Shown piece by piece: positions 50,710 through 60,098 of a DNA stretch of 64,000 nt. The notes under the pieces are model-generated. The model was not told the DNA's origin. It did no database searches and saw nothing but the letters and a program-made list of their open reading frames with translations. Numbering within the stretch: position 1 is the first letter of the stretch; the number at the start of each line of letters is the position of its first letter. The position numbers and the translations under genes are program-made. The DNA is from MGBC163016 sp964518575 (GTDB lineage: Bacteria; Actinomycetota; Coriobacteriia; Coriobacteriales; Eggerthellaceae), in the NCBI GenBank assembly GCA_964518575.1, contig CAZFGW010000002.1:1-64000 (forward strand). The letters are read 5' to 3'.

Positions 50710-51591
50710 CTATACCTCGATCAAATCGTACTCTTTCGTGCCATATCCTAAACGGGCGGCATCGTCGATGATCTTCGTCCCATGCTTCGAATCGATGCGC
50801 TCAAGCAACGTATCGCGACCGGGATCATCCGACGCCTTTACAGCATCAATACACGCCTGGTCGATCGCAACGGGATCAAGAGACGCGAAAATCCCGATAT
50901 CCGCCATGCAGGGATCTGCCGCTTCAGCGCAACAATCGCAATCAACCGAGAGGTTGCACGCGATGCTCACAAAGGCGAGATTGCTCCCAAAATGGTTCAC
51001 GACGGTCTCGGCGGCTTCCGCCATTGCCTCGATGAAATCATCCTGCTCGGCATGCTTGTCCCAGAAATCGCCCTGAACGAGCGACGCGGCACCGGTGTGG
51101 ATATTCACCTTGCCGGCGTTCGAGGCACATCCGATCGAGAGCTGTTTGAGCGCGCCGCCAAATCCTCCCATCGGATGTCCCTTAAAGTGGGAGAGCACGA
51201 GCATCGAAGCATAATTCGCCAGATTCTTTCCGACAAGATTCTCCTTGAGTACGCGTCCGTTCTCTATCGGGAAGACAAGGTCGGGACCTTCCGCATCCAT
51301 AATGTCAACGTCGAACAGTTGACTCCACCCATGTTCGTCCATGAGCTTTTCATGCTTCTCGGTGGTATCGCGCGCTCCGTCGTATGCGGTATTGCATTCG
51401 ACGACAGTGCCGTCGACTTCCCGGATCATCGGCGCAAGGAATTCGGGGCGCAGGTAGTTCTGGTTGCCTTTTTCGCCCGAGTGCACCTTCACCGCAACCT
51501 TGCCAGGGAGCTTCACACCGAGCTTCTCATAGAGACGGATGACGTTTTCTGGAGTGATGCTTTTCGTGAAATATACCGTAGCCTTTTCCAT
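50710..51591 (-). CDS. DUF362 domain protein
   Basis: A 293-residue protein of the DUF362 family, recognised by VAVKVHSGEKGNQNYLRPEFLAP near the start, VLSHFKGHPMGGFGGALKQLSIGCAS in the middle and the Cys-rich CNLSVDCDCCAEAADPCMADIG (near residue 210), which may bind an iron-sulfur cluster. No separate ferredoxin domain is attached. Function is unknown; DUF362 proteins are common in anaerobes and are assumed to be redox related. Divergent from the TIGR00300 gene. Confidence 0.87.
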   Translation of the reverse strand: MEKATVYFTKSITPENVIRLYEKLGVKLPGKVAVKVHSGEKGNQNYLRPEFLAPMIREVDGTVVECNTAYDGARDTTEKHEKLMDEHGWSQLFDVDIMDAEGPDLVFPIENGRVLKENLVGKNLANYASMLVLSHFKGHPMGGFGGALKQLSIGCASNAGKVNIHTGAASLVQGDFWDKHAEQDDFIEAMAEAAETVVNHFGSNLAFVSIACNLSVDCDCCAEAADPCMADIGIFASLDPVAIDQACIDAVKASDDPGRDTLLERIDSKHGTKIIDDAARLGYGTKEYDLIEV

Positions 51592-51714
51592 GACGGTCCT
51601 TTCGCTTAAGTCCTTTGATGCTCCGATTATAAACGCGCTGCGATTAGCCGTAGAATAGGAAACGCTGATTTCGCACTTTCGTCATCATGACATCATGCAG
51701 AACGGAGACGATAC

Positions 51715-52941
51715 ATGATCGATAAACGCATATACGAGGACGTGCGCGCGGAGGGACACCTGATCGATTCGAACATCCTCTCGCGCATCATGAGCGCAAT
51801 CGTTGAGTTTGAAGGCGAATTCGAGGTGTTGTCGCTCGATATCGGGCGCGGGAACGAGAACACCTCGACAATCCTTCTGCGTGTATATGCTTCAAGTGTC
51901 GAACGCCTGGGTGAGATGCTTGCCATGCTCACGAAGCTCGGCGCCGACACTATCAATCCTGAGGATGCCCAGCTCGTTGCGGCACCCCGTAACGGCGTTT
52001 TTCCTGAAGGATTCTACGCGACCACCAACCTGAAAACCATGGTGCGGATCGAGGGCGCATGGCATGAGGTCGAAGGAACGGAAATGGATCTCGGCATCTG
52101 TGTCGACAAGAGGCGCAAAAAAGCCTATGGCGTTCCGCTGGCTGAGGCGCGTAAAGGGCAGCTGTTCGTTGTCGGACAGCGCGGTGTTCGCGTGGCAACC
52201 CAGCAGCGTCCCCGCTCAAAGGAAGAGTTCGAGTTCATGAACTCCACGGCGTCGAGCGAAAAGCCGAAGGCGCAGATCATCGCGTCGGTCGCTCAGCTTT
52301 TGCGCGATGTGAAAAGCCGTGGCGAAGCGACGATAGCGGTCGTGGGACCCGCGGTCATTCATACGGGAGCGGCGCCGTATTTGGAGAAACTCGTGAGGGA
52401 GGGCTATATCACCGTGCTTTTTGGCGGGAACGCCGTTGCAACGCATGATATCGAAGCGGCGTTGTTCGGAACATCGCTTGGCATCGATATGGAGACCGGT
52501 CTTTCGGTTCCCAGCGGACATGAGCACCATTTGCGTGCGATCAATAAGATCCGTGAATGCGGCAGCATTGCCGAGGCGGTTAAGACCGGCGTGCTTACCA
52601 GTGGTCTTATGCATGCGCTCGTGACATCGAAAACGCCGTATGTGTTGGCGGGCTCCATCAGAGATGACGGACCGCTGCCCGATGTGATCACGGATACCGT
52701 GAAAGCGCAAGAAGCAATGCGCCCGTGGTGCCAGAAGGCGGGAGCGTGCCTGATGATGTCGACGATGCTCCACTCGATCGCGACGGGCAACATGCTTCCT
52801 GCGTCGGTAACGACGGTATGCGTCGATATCAATCCTGCGGTCGTGACGAAACTCTCAGACCGGGGTAGCTTCCAAACCATCGGCATCATCACCGATATCG
52901 GGCTCTTTCTCAAACACTTGGTTGACGAGCTTGAGGACTAG
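51715..52941 (+). CDS. TIGR00300 family protein (LOR/SDH-like, possible ornithine cyclodeaminase)
   Basis: A 408-residue protein. The N-terminal part (about 1-100, EGHLIDSNILSRIMSAIVEFEGEFEVL) and the later GPAVIHTGAAPYLEKLVREGY, LFGGNAVATHDIEAALFGTSLG and SGHEHHLRAINKIRECGSI match the family first described as the LOR/SDH bifunctional conserved domain. An archaeal member and the C-terminal domain of cyanobacterial AgrE have ornithine cyclodeaminase activity; a proline-forming role here would be inference. The ATG at 51715 is preceded by ACGGAGACGATAC. Divergent from DUF362. Confidence 0.8.
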   Translation: MIDKRIYEDVRAEGHLIDSNILSRIMSAIVEFEGEFEVLSLDIGRGNENTSTILLRVYASSVERLGEMLAMLTKLGADTINPEDAQLVAAPRNGVFPEGFYATTNLKTMVRIEGAWHEVEGTEMDLGICVDKRRKKAYGVPLAEARKGQLFVVGQRGVRVATQQRPRSKEEFEFMNSTASSEKPKAQIIASVAQLLRDVKSRGEATIAVVGPAVIHTGAAPYLEKLVREGYITVLFGGNAVATHDIEAALFGTSLGIDMETGLSVPSGHEHHLRAINKIRECGSIAEAVKTGVLTSGLMHALVTSKTPYVLAGSIRDDGPLPDVITDTVKAQEAMRPWCQKAGACLMMSTMLHSIATGNMLPASVTTVCVDINPAVVTKLSDRGSFQTIGIITDIGLFLKHLVDELED

Positions 52942-53051
52942 GCGCGCGTCAAGCGACCGTGTGGTATATATCGATCGAACGCTTGTTGAAGAAACGCTGA
53001 CTTCGGGGCGGTTTTGAATGCTCCGAATATGCAGTCGAAAGGAGTGCTGCG

Positions 53052-53309
53052 ATGGCTTATTTCGAGAATCTCGTCTTGTATATGAAGCCGACCTGTCCCT
53101 TCTGCCAGAAGGTGTTGGCGTACATGCAAGACCAAGATATCGCATGCGAAATGAAGAACACGCTCGAACCCGGCGTTGCCGAGGAACTTATTGCCATAGG
53201 TGGGAAGAAGCAAGTTCCCTGTTTGATCATCGATGGATCGCCGATGTATGAGTCAGATGATATCATCCAGTACCTGCATGGTTTGGTTGCCGCCGACGAG
53301 ATCGGTTGA
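53052..53309 (+). CDS. Glutaredoxin-like protein
   Basis: An 85-residue thioredoxin-fold protein with the CPFC active site near residue 15 (KPTCPFCQKVLAYM), the cis-Pro in KQVPCLIIDG and the GSH-binding-like YESDDIIQYL. It is closer to the glutathione-S-transferase-N / glutaredoxin group than to thioredoxin. Mycothiol or other thiols may replace glutathione in this lineage. It has GAAAGGAG upstream. A copy of the dispersed repeat starts right after its stop. Confidence 0.9.
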   Translation: MAYFENLVLYMKPTCPFCQKVLAYMQDQDIACEMKNTLEPGVAEELIAIGGKKQVPCLIIDGSPMYESDDIIQYLHGLVAADEIG

Positions 53310-53312
53310 TAT

Positions 53313-53626
53313 CCAAATCAGGAAGACCGTTCTGGTGGACATACGGGCGAGATTACATGGTTTCCCAGTGACCCCGGTGAACGTATCTGGTCGCAATATT
53401 GTATTAATCGAAATAACCATTCAGGTGGACGTACGGGCGAGATTCATCTCGCCCGCCATCGCAACAACCCTAACAATGAAACATCGGGCAATCCCGTTAC
53501 GCCAACATTGATCCCCAAATGCAACAACCCCAACAACGCACCATTGCGAATGAGATAAATCTCGTCCCAACGTCTATACCCAATCATTTTCCTATTTGAA
53601 TCGTTCCTAATTACTATCGGCTCACC
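53313..53626 (+). repeat. Dispersed palindromic repeat, copy B (near complete)
   Basis: Matches 32885-33205 with the same block order: GGTGGACATACGGGCGAG; the identical 16-mer GTGACCCCGGTGAACG (53368-53383); CAGGTGGACGT and the perfect palindrome GGGCGAGAT-TC-ATCTCGCCC (53435-53454); CAACAACCCCAACAACGCA; a second, weaker palindrome ATGAGAT-AA-ATCTCGT with one G-T pair (53550-53565); and the tail ending ATCGGCTCACC. It starts 3 bp after the glutaredoxin-like gene. 53627-53804 contains nothing I recognise apart from the promoter and ribosome site of the next gene. Confidence 0.85.
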
Positions 53627-53804
53627 GTGATACTGCTGCGGGCATCCTTTCGCCATCTTCATCATCAATAACGTCCTCACCCAACATGGATTCACTGGAA
53701 CGCCTGTGCCGTACCCCGCTTTCACAAAGAGTGTGCCCCGCGCTCACTATATAATCAAACCCATCGGTTTCACGCTCAATTGCGTTGGGAAGAAATGAGG
53801 CACT

Positions 53805-55214
53805 ATGTCAGAAGCAGAATCGCGTGCGCCCAAGCGCGCAGCCTGGTCGGGAAAATGGGCATTCATCCTGGCTGCAGCCGCATCGGCGGTCGGATTGGGG
53901 AACATGTGGCGCTTTCCCTATCTAGCGGCGAAATACGGCGGAGGAGCGTTCCTCCTCGTGTACATCATCTTGGTGGTGACCTTCGGTTTCGCCCTTATGA
54001 TGGCAGAAACAGCTCTTGGCAGGAAAACGGGTCTTTCCGCGATCGGCGCCTTCAGCCATTTCGGAAAGAAATATGCCATTATCGGCATCCTGGCAAGTGC
54101 GGTCCCTTTCATCATCACGCCGTACTACTCCCTGATCGGCGGTTGGGTCACGAAATACATGGCTGCCTACATCGTGCAGCCGGCGTCCGAGATTGCTGAC
54201 GGTGCGTTCTTCGGTGGTTTCATCCTTCAGAACGTGGAGAGCTATTTCTGGATGTTCCTCTTCATTGCAGCCGTGGTGCTCGTGGTGGCGCTGGGTGTCA
54301 AGAACGGTATCGAGCGCGTCAACAAGGTGCTCATGATCGCGCTCATTGTGATGGCGGTGCTTCTTTCGGCATTCGCGCTGACGCTGCCGGGCGCTCTTGA
54401 TGGTCTGGCGTATTATCTGATCCCGGACTTCTCGAAGTTCTCTGCTGAGCTCGTCGTTGCGGCAATGGGGCAGATGTTCTTCTCGCTCTCGCTAGCGATG
54501 GGCATCATGATCACATACGGATCCTACTTCCAGAAGGATCAGGACCTTGAGAAATCGGTTCGCCGCATCGAGGTGTTCGACACAGGCATCGCAATTCTTG
54601 CTGGTCTTATGATCATCCCGGCTGCGGTAGCGGTTCAGGGCGGCAGCGAGGCGGTCGCAACCACGGCAGGTCCCGGACTCATGTTCGGCGTGCTGCCTCA
54701 GGTGTTCTTGGGATTCGGTCCAGCGGCGAACGCGATCGGCTTCATCTTCTTCGCGCTTGTGTTCTTCGCAGCGCTCACGAGCTGCATCTCGCTGTTCGAA
54801 ACGCTCGTGTCCATTGTGGACGACGCAACGAAGAAGGGGCGCGCTTTTTCGATCATGGTCTGCACCGTCTTCGTGGTCGTGGTGGGCACCATCGTCAATC
54901 TGGGCTACAACGAGCTTCTGTCTGTCGACCTCATGTACTCGATCTTCGGCATTGGCGAATACCAAAACGCCCAGCTCCTCGACTTCTTCGACTTCCTGTC
55001 GAACACGATCATGATGCCGATCGTGGCGCTTTTGACCTGTATCTTCGTCGGTTGGGTGATCAAACCGCAAACGCTGATCGACGAGGTGAAGCAGTCGAGC
55101 AAATTCGGCGGCGAGAAGCTGTTCGTGGTCATGATCAAGTACATCGCGCCGGTGTTCGTCGTTGTCATTTTGGTTGCCTATGTGATGAATACGATGGGAT
55201 TGATCGTTCTGTAG
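53805..55214 (+). CDS. Sodium-dependent transporter, NSS family
   Basis: A 469-residue neurotransmitter:sodium symporter of the LeuT fold with about 11 helices. The TM1 signature AVGLGNMWRFPYLAAKYGGGAF is complete, with the unwound Gly and Asn residues that bind sodium and the amino acid. Bacterial members take up amino acids such as Trp, Leu or Tyr with sodium. An 11-TM form lacking TM12 is common in bacteria. The start at 53805 is chosen with the family N-terminus (SRAPKRAAWSGKWAFIL). Confidence 0.9.
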   Translation: MSEAESRAPKRAAWSGKWAFILAAAASAVGLGNMWRFPYLAAKYGGGAFLLVYIILVVTFGFALMMAETALGRKTGLSAIGAFSHFGKKYAIIGILASAVPFIITPYYSLIGGWVTKYMAAYIVQPASEIADGAFFGGFILQNVESYFWMFLFIAAVVLVVALGVKNGIERVNKVLMIALIVMAVLLSAFALTLPGALDGLAYYLIPDFSKFSAELVVAAMGQMFFSLSLAMGIMITYGSYFQKDQDLEKSVRRIEVFDTGIAILAGLMIIPAAVAVQGGSEAVATTAGPGLMFGVLPQVFLGFGPAANAIGFIFFALVFFAALTSCISLFETLVSIVDDATKKGRAFSIMVCTVFVVVVGTIVNLGYNELLSVDLMYSIFGIGEYQNAQLLDFFDFLSNTIMMPIVALLTCIFVGWVIKPQTLIDEVKQSSKFGGEKLFVVMIKYIAPVFVVVILVAYVMNTMGLIVL

Positions 55215-55250
55215 GAGCGGTTCTTTAAGAGAAGTTCTTGAGGAGAGAAG

Positions 55251-56324
55251 ATGTCGCTATCGATCGGGATCGTCGGTCTTCCGAATGTCGGAAAGTCAAC
55301 CCTGTTCACCGCCCTTACCAACAAAGGCGGCCTTGCAGCCAACTATCCTTTCGCAACTATCGAGCCGAACGTGGGGATCGTTCCTGTTCCCGATGCTCGG
55401 CTCGACGCTCTGGCGAAGATCGATCATCCGGCGAAGATCGTGCCGGCAACGGTTGAGTTCGTTGATATCGCAGGTCTTGTGGCGGGTGCGAGCCAAGGGG
55501 AGGGGCTGGGAAACCAGTTTCTGGCGAACATCCGCGAGACCGATGCCATTGCTGAGGTGGTCCGGTTCTTCAAAGACCCCGACGTCACTCATGTGACGGG
55601 CACGGTCGATCCGCTCTCTGATGTGGATACGATCAAAACGGAACTCATCCTTGCTGATATTGCCACGCTCGAAAAAGCCATCCCGCGCCTTGAGAAGGAC
55701 GCGAAACGGGACAAGAGCGGTGTGAAGAAACTTGAAACGGCAAAAAAGGTCCTCGAGGGGCTCAATGAGGGACATCGCGCACGCACGCTTGACTTATCCG
55801 ACGAGGAACAGGCGGCTCTCTACGACCTGCATCTTTTGACCATGAAGCCCATGCTCTATATCGCCAATGTCGATGAGGACGCGCTCGACGAAGCACTGCC
55901 TGAGATCGATGGGTGCACTCCGGTGCCGATTTCGGCGAAGGTGGAGGCTGACATCGCAGAGCTTTCCGAGCTCGATCCCGATGAGGCGGAGGAATATCTC
56001 GAAACGCTCGGGCTTCACGAAAGTGGTCTTGCGCGTCTGATCCAACAGGCGTATGCGCTTTTGGGGCTGCATTCGTTCTTCACGAGCGGAGAGACGGAAA
56101 GCCGTGCATGGACAATTCCGCAGGGCGCGAAGGCGCCTCAGGCGGCGGGCGTGATCCATTCCGATTTCGAGCGCGGGTTCATCAAAGCTGAAACGGCGAG
56201 CTTCGAAGATTACGTTGAACTCGGAGGAGAGACGGGCTGCCGCGCTGCGGGCAAGCTCCGCCAAGAGGGCAAGGACTATGTCGTGCAAGACGGCGATGTC
56301 ATGCACTTCAAGTTCAACGTGTAG
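55251..56324 (+). CDS. ychF: Redox-regulated ATPase YchF
   Basis: A 357-residue Obg-family protein that prefers ATP. G1 GLPNVGKST at residues 9-17, G2 region NYPFATIEPNVG, G3 VDIAGLV at 71-77, and the NVDE motif (in LYIANVDED) that replaces NKxD and gives ATP specificity. The C-terminal TGS domain includes ESRAWTIPQGAKAPQAAGVIHSDF. It associates with ribosomes and stress responses. GAGGAGAGAAG precedes the ATG. Confidence 0.95.
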   Translation: MSLSIGIVGLPNVGKSTLFTALTNKGGLAANYPFATIEPNVGIVPVPDARLDALAKIDHPAKIVPATVEFVDIAGLVAGASQGEGLGNQFLANIRETDAIAEVVRFFKDPDVTHVTGTVDPLSDVDTIKTELILADIATLEKAIPRLEKDAKRDKSGVKKLETAKKVLEGLNEGHRARTLDLSDEEQAALYDLHLLTMKPMLYIANVDEDALDEALPEIDGCTPVPISAKVEADIAELSELDPDEAEEYLETLGLHESGLARLIQQAYALLGLHSFFTSGETESRAWTIPQGAKAPQAAGVIHSDFERGFIKAETASFEDYVELGGETGCRAAGKLRQEGKDYVVQDGDVMHFKFNV

Positions 56325-56516
56325 GTTTTCCCGCCACCTGTTCGCCTTCTGCTCCGCGCGTGTTTGCGTGTGCTTGCACGCTCTCATACGTCTGCGGGCA
56401 TCGCCGCGCATTCCCGCACGGCTGATATGGTGCGACCAAGGCGTTGGCGGTGTTGTGGTATCGCCATTTGAGATATCATATTCGAGCCTGATCCATTTAT
56501 ATGAAAGCGAGCATAC

Positions 56517-56825
56517 ATGCAGCATCTGACCGATTCTGATGTGCGCGATATCGCCGAATATGTCCGCATCGGCCTCACCGATGATGAGGTTGCTGATATG
56601 ACGCGCGATCTGAACGCTATCATTGACAGTCTCTCTCCGATCACGGAATACGATCTTCGGGGAGTGAAGCCGACGTTCCATCCCATCGGAGGGCTTGCGA
56701 ATGTCATGCGTGAAGACAAGGTGAGTGAAAGCTTCACGCAGAAGGTCGCCCTCGAAAATGCTCCGAAGCAGCAGGATGGCAATTTCCTCATCCCCTCGAT
56801 CTTGGGTGATGGAGGTGATCGGTGA
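56517..56825 (+). CDS. gatC: Asp/Glu-tRNA(Asn/Gln) amidotransferase subunit C
   Basis: A 102-residue subunit that stabilises GatA and belts it to GatB. Family pattern: DVRDIAEYVRIGLTDDEV, then LNAIIDSLSPITEYDLRGVKPTFHP. The stop overlaps the gatA start (TGATG at 56823-56827). The first gene of gatCAB, which converts misacylated Glu-tRNA(Gln) or Asp-tRNA(Asn). The 190 bp upstream contain no feature I can name with confidence. Confidence 0.93.
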   Translation: MQHLTDSDVRDIAEYVRIGLTDDEVADMTRDLNAIIDSLSPITEYDLRGVKPTFHPIGGLANVMREDKVSESFTQKVALENAPKQQDGNFLIPSILGDGGDR

Positions 56826-58315
56826 TGACGCAGGAGAATTTCGGCGCGCTCGGCATCGCGGATATCAAAGCGAAGCTCCTGGCGAAAGAGGTGAGCGCAA
56901 AAGAGATCGCTTCATCAACGCTTGCGAATGTCCAAACCCAGGATGAGAAGATACATGCGTTTTTGGAACTCACCGAGCAGGCTGCCCAAGACGCGGCTCG
57001 ACACATCGATGATGTCATTGCAGCGGGAGATGCTGACAAACTCGGCATCCTTGCAGGCGTGCCCGTGGGATTTAAGGACAACATGAACATGATCGGCACA
57101 CATACCACGTGCTCGTCCAATATGCTCGAAAACTACGTTTCTCCCTATACGGCAACCTGTGTGCAGAACACCCTTGATGCCGACGCCATCCCTATCGGAA
57201 AGCTCAACATGGATGAGTTCGCCTTCGGTTCCTCCACGGAAACGAGCGCGTTCGGTCCAACTTTGAACCCGTGGGACACCGCGCGCGTGCCGGGTGGATC
57301 CTCGGGCGGAAGCGCGGCTGCGGTGGCTGCGGGGCTTGTGAGCGCAACGCTCGGGTCCGACACGGGCGGCTCCATCCGCCAGCCTGCCGCGTTTTGCGGG
57401 GTCGTGGGCGTCAAGCCGACCTACGGTGTTGTCTCGCGCTACGGCGTTGTTGCCTTCGGAAGCTCGCTTGACCAGGTGGGTCCGTTCGCCCGCAGCGTGA
57501 AAGATGCTGCCTATGTGCTCAATGCCATCGCCGGACACGATCCGCTCGATTGTACAAGCCAGGTGTGCAGCACTGATTTCACCGAGAATCTCGCACTCGG
57601 AGCGAAGGGTATGAAAGTGGGTATCGTGCCTGCCTTCCTTGAAGCTGCTGGCTTGCAAGCCGAGGTCAAGGAGAAGGTCGAGCAGGCTGCCGCTGCGCTC
57701 AAAGATGCGGGCGCCGAACTTGTTGAGATCGAACTGCCGAATGCGAAAGCCGCTATGAGCGCGTACTACGTTTTGGGTCCGTGCGAGGCGTTCAGCAATC
57801 TCGCGCGTTTCGATTCGGTGCGCTACGGCTATTGTGACCCGGGACATGCCGATATGGATTCGCAATACGACGCCAGTCGCGCCAAAGGATTCGGTCCCGA
57901 GGCACGCCGACGTATCATGCTGGGAAGCTATTTGCTCTCCGCTGGCGTCTATGACACCTACTATTATCCGGCGCAACAAATCCGCACGTTGATCACGCAG
58001 GACTACATCGATGCGTTCGAGAAGGTCGACTGCCTGCTGACGCCAGTGTCGCCGCGCACGGCATTCAAATTCGGCGAAGTGTCCGACCCGACCGAGATGT
58101 ACCTTTCGGACATGTTCACCATCTCCATCAACATCGCGGGTAACGGTGGTATGTCCATTCCGATCGGTCTCGGGCGCGAAAGCGGTCTTCCGGTGGGCGC
58201 GCAGATGATCGCACCCGCCTTCAAGGACCAGAATATGCTCCGCGGAGCAGCGGTGCTCGAGCTTGCGTTCGGACAAGCCCAGATTGCTCCCGATTTTGCA
58301 AAGGTGCGTGATTAG
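56825..58315 (+). CDS. gatA: Asp/Glu-tRNA(Asn/Gln) amidotransferase subunit A
   Basis: A 496-residue amidase-signature enzyme that releases ammonia from glutamine. The triad residues are in VGFKDNM (Lys), GGSSGGSAAAVAAG (cis-Ser) and SDTGGSIRQPAAF (nucleophile Ser region). Its ATG at 56825 overlaps the gatC stop by one base; TGGAGGTGATC is the ribosome binding site. The gene ends one base before gatB starts. Confidence 0.95.
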   Translation: MTQENFGALGIADIKAKLLAKEVSAKEIASSTLANVQTQDEKIHAFLELTEQAAQDAARHIDDVIAAGDADKLGILAGVPVGFKDNMNMIGTHTTCSSNMLENYVSPYTATCVQNTLDADAIPIGKLNMDEFAFGSSTETSAFGPTLNPWDTARVPGGSSGGSAAAVAAGLVSATLGSDTGGSIRQPAAFCGVVGVKPTYGVVSRYGVVAFGSSLDQVGPFARSVKDAAYVLNAIAGHDPLDCTSQVCSTDFTENLALGAKGMKVGIVPAFLEAAGLQAEVKEKVEQAAAALKDAGAELVEIELPNAKAAMSAYYVLGPCEAFSNLARFDSVRYGYCDPGHADMDSQYDASRAKGFGPEARRRIMLGSYLLSAGVYDTYYYPAQQIRTLITQDYIDAFEKVDCLLTPVSPRTAFKFGEVSDPTEMYLSDMFTISINIAGNGGMSIPIGLGRESGLPVGAQMIAPAFKDQNMLRGAAVLELAFGQAQIAPDFAKVRD

Positions 58316-58316
58316 C

Positions 58317-59894
58317 GTGCAAAGCCTTCAAGAGATACTGAAGCGGTGGGAACCCGTCATCGGTCTTGAGATCCATGCCGAGCTGACCACCCTTAACACG
58401 AAGATGTTCTGCGGATGCAAGCTTGAATTCGGCGCAGAGCCCAACACCCATACCTGTCCGGTGTGTCTCGGTCTTCCCGGAGCGCTTCCCGTTCCGAATA
58501 AAGCCGCGATCGAATCGATCGTACTTGCGGGGCTTGCCACGAATTGCGATATCGAAAAGCACTCGATGTTCTATCGCAAGAACTATATGTATCCTGATAT
58601 GTCCAAGAACTTCCAAACGACGCAGGGTCCGATCGCCTTTTGCATGCGCGGGCACCTCGATTTGGACATCGATGGTCCGGCTGCCAAGGAGCGCTTCGAT
58701 TATGAGACGCTTGAGGTGGGCGAGGCGCTCGAGAACATCACGCGGACCGAGGATGGGTATCGCGCCCATATCGGCATCACGCGTATCCATATGGAAGAGG
58801 ATGCGGGCAAGATGGTGCATCTGGGAGGTGGCGAAGGGCGCATCGCGGGGGCAACGCATTCGCTCGTTGACTACAATCGTGCGGGCACACCGCTCATTGA
58901 ACTTGTGACCGAACCTGATCTGAGGACGCCCGAAGAGGCGCGCCTGTTCATGCAGAAGCTTCGCCAAATCTATCTGGCGCTGGGTATCTCTGACTGCTCT
59001 ATGGAAGAGGGAAGCCTGCGCTGTGACGGCAATGTCTCGCTGCGGCGACGTGGCACGACCGAATTCGGCACGAAAACCGAGCTCAAGAACATGAACTCAT
59101 TCAAGAATCTTCACGACGGACTCATGTATGAGATCTGTCGGCAGGCTGAGGTTCTTGATGAGGGCGGCGTCATCTATCAGGAGACGCGTCATTGGGATCC
59201 TTCCGCCAAGCGGACGATCGTGATGCGCGTGAAAGAAACCGCCGACGACTATCGCTTGTTCCCCGAACCCGACCTCGCTCCGTATGATCTCTCCGATGAA
59301 TTCATCGAGGGCGTGCGTGCGAAGCTCCCCGAACTTCCGGATGAGAAGGCGGCGCGCTTCCAAAAGACGTGGGCGCTCTCCGCGTATGACGCGCGGCATC
59401 TCGTTGAGCAGAAGGCGTGCGCTGATCTGTTCGAGCGTGGGATGGAGCTCGTCGGTGAGAAGGATGCACAGCAGTATGCGAAGCCGCTTGCGAACTTGAT
59501 CATTAACGATGTCATCGGGTGGCAGAACGCCCATGATGACGCGGATATTGCGCACAGCCCGCTCAGTCCTGAGCGCGCGGTGCAGTTGATCGGATTGCAG
59601 CTGGATGACACCCTTTCGTCCAAGCAGGCGAAAGAGGTCTTCGCGCTCATCTTCGAAGAGGATAAAGACCCCGACCAGATCGTGGAAGAAAAGGGAATGG
59701 CTCAGGTGTCCGACACGGGCGCCATTGAGGCAGTCGTCGATGCGGTGCTTGCGGACAACCCCGATAAGGTCGAGCAGTACAAGGCGGGAAAGACGGGGTT
59801 GATCGGATTTTTCGTCGGTCAATGCATGAAGAGCATGGCGGGGCAGGGAAATCCGAAGATTATCAATCAGATGTTGGAGGAGAAACTCAGCTAA
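58317..59894 (+). CDS. gatB: Asp/Glu-tRNA(Asn/Gln) amidotransferase subunit B
   Basis: A 525-residue kinase-like subunit that activates the tRNA-bound acid. Family features: WEPVIGLEIHAELTT, the zinc-binding CGCKLEFG...CPVCLGLPGALP, FYRKNYMYPDMSKNFQTTQ, and the C-terminal YqeY-like tail (AVLADNPDKVEQYKAGKTGLIGFFVGQCMK). A GTG start at 58317, one base after the gatA stop, is chosen because the family homology begins there and AAAGGTG lies upstream. A terminator follows. Confidence 0.95.
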   Translation: MQSLQEILKRWEPVIGLEIHAELTTLNTKMFCGCKLEFGAEPNTHTCPVCLGLPGALPVPNKAAIESIVLAGLATNCDIEKHSMFYRKNYMYPDMSKNFQTTQGPIAFCMRGHLDLDIDGPAAKERFDYETLEVGEALENITRTEDGYRAHIGITRIHMEEDAGKMVHLGGGEGRIAGATHSLVDYNRAGTPLIELVTEPDLRTPEEARLFMQKLRQIYLALGISDCSMEEGSLRCDGNVSLRRRGTTEFGTKTELKNMNSFKNLHDGLMYEICRQAEVLDEGGVIYQETRHWDPSAKRTIVMRVKETADDYRLFPEPDLAPYDLSDEFIEGVRAKLPELPDEKAARFQKTWALSAYDARHLVEQKACADLFERGMELVGEKDAQQYAKPLANLIINDVIGWQNAHDDADIAHSPLSPERAVQLIGLQLDDTLSSKQAKEVFALIFEEDKDPDQIVEEKGMAQVSDTGAIEAVVDAVLADNPDKVEQYKAGKTGLIGFFVGQCMKSMAGQGNPKIINQMLEEKLS

Positions 59895-59901
59895 AGCAAT
59901 C

Positions 59902-59922
59902 CGCGCATGTGCGCGCGTTTTT
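59902..59922 (+). terminator. Intrinsic terminator after gatB
   Basis: CGCGC-ATGT-GCGCG stem-loop (59903-59916 region) followed by TTTTT (59918-59922), right after the gatB stop codon. Confidence 0.75.
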
Positions 59923-59942
59923 GAGGCATGCGGAGGAAATGA

Positions 59943-59968
59943 CGAAGGGGCACATTCGTGCTCCTTCG
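59943..59968. other. Hairpin in the leader before the his operon
   Basis: CGAAGGGGCAC (59943-59953) pairs with GTGCTCCTTCG (59958-59968), an 11-bp stem with one G-T pair and a 4-base loop; no T-run follows. It lies in the 200-bp gap between gatB and hisZ-hisG. I see no T-box specifier or TGGNACC antiterminator and no His-rich leader peptide. TAAAGT at 60055-60060 may be a -10 box. Confidence 0.4.
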
Positions 59969-60098
59969 CTGTGAAGAGAGGCAGTGTGTGAGGGCGTCGG
60001 TTATCCGCTGTGCCCGCCGATAAAATTCTCGAAAACTTTACCACTCTACTGTGCTAAAGTATTCGAACAATTGAACCGATATACAGGGAAGAAGGACC

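Noticed and set aside
56915..58276. Open frame of 453 codons on the minus strand
   Set aside because: It is antisense to gatA, which has full family motifs; the frame is a by-product of GC-biased codons, has no ribosome binding site and no recognisable domain.
59923..60098. T-box or His attenuator before the his operon
   Set aside because: No TGGNACC-type antiterminator, no terminator with T-run and no His-rich leader peptide are visible.
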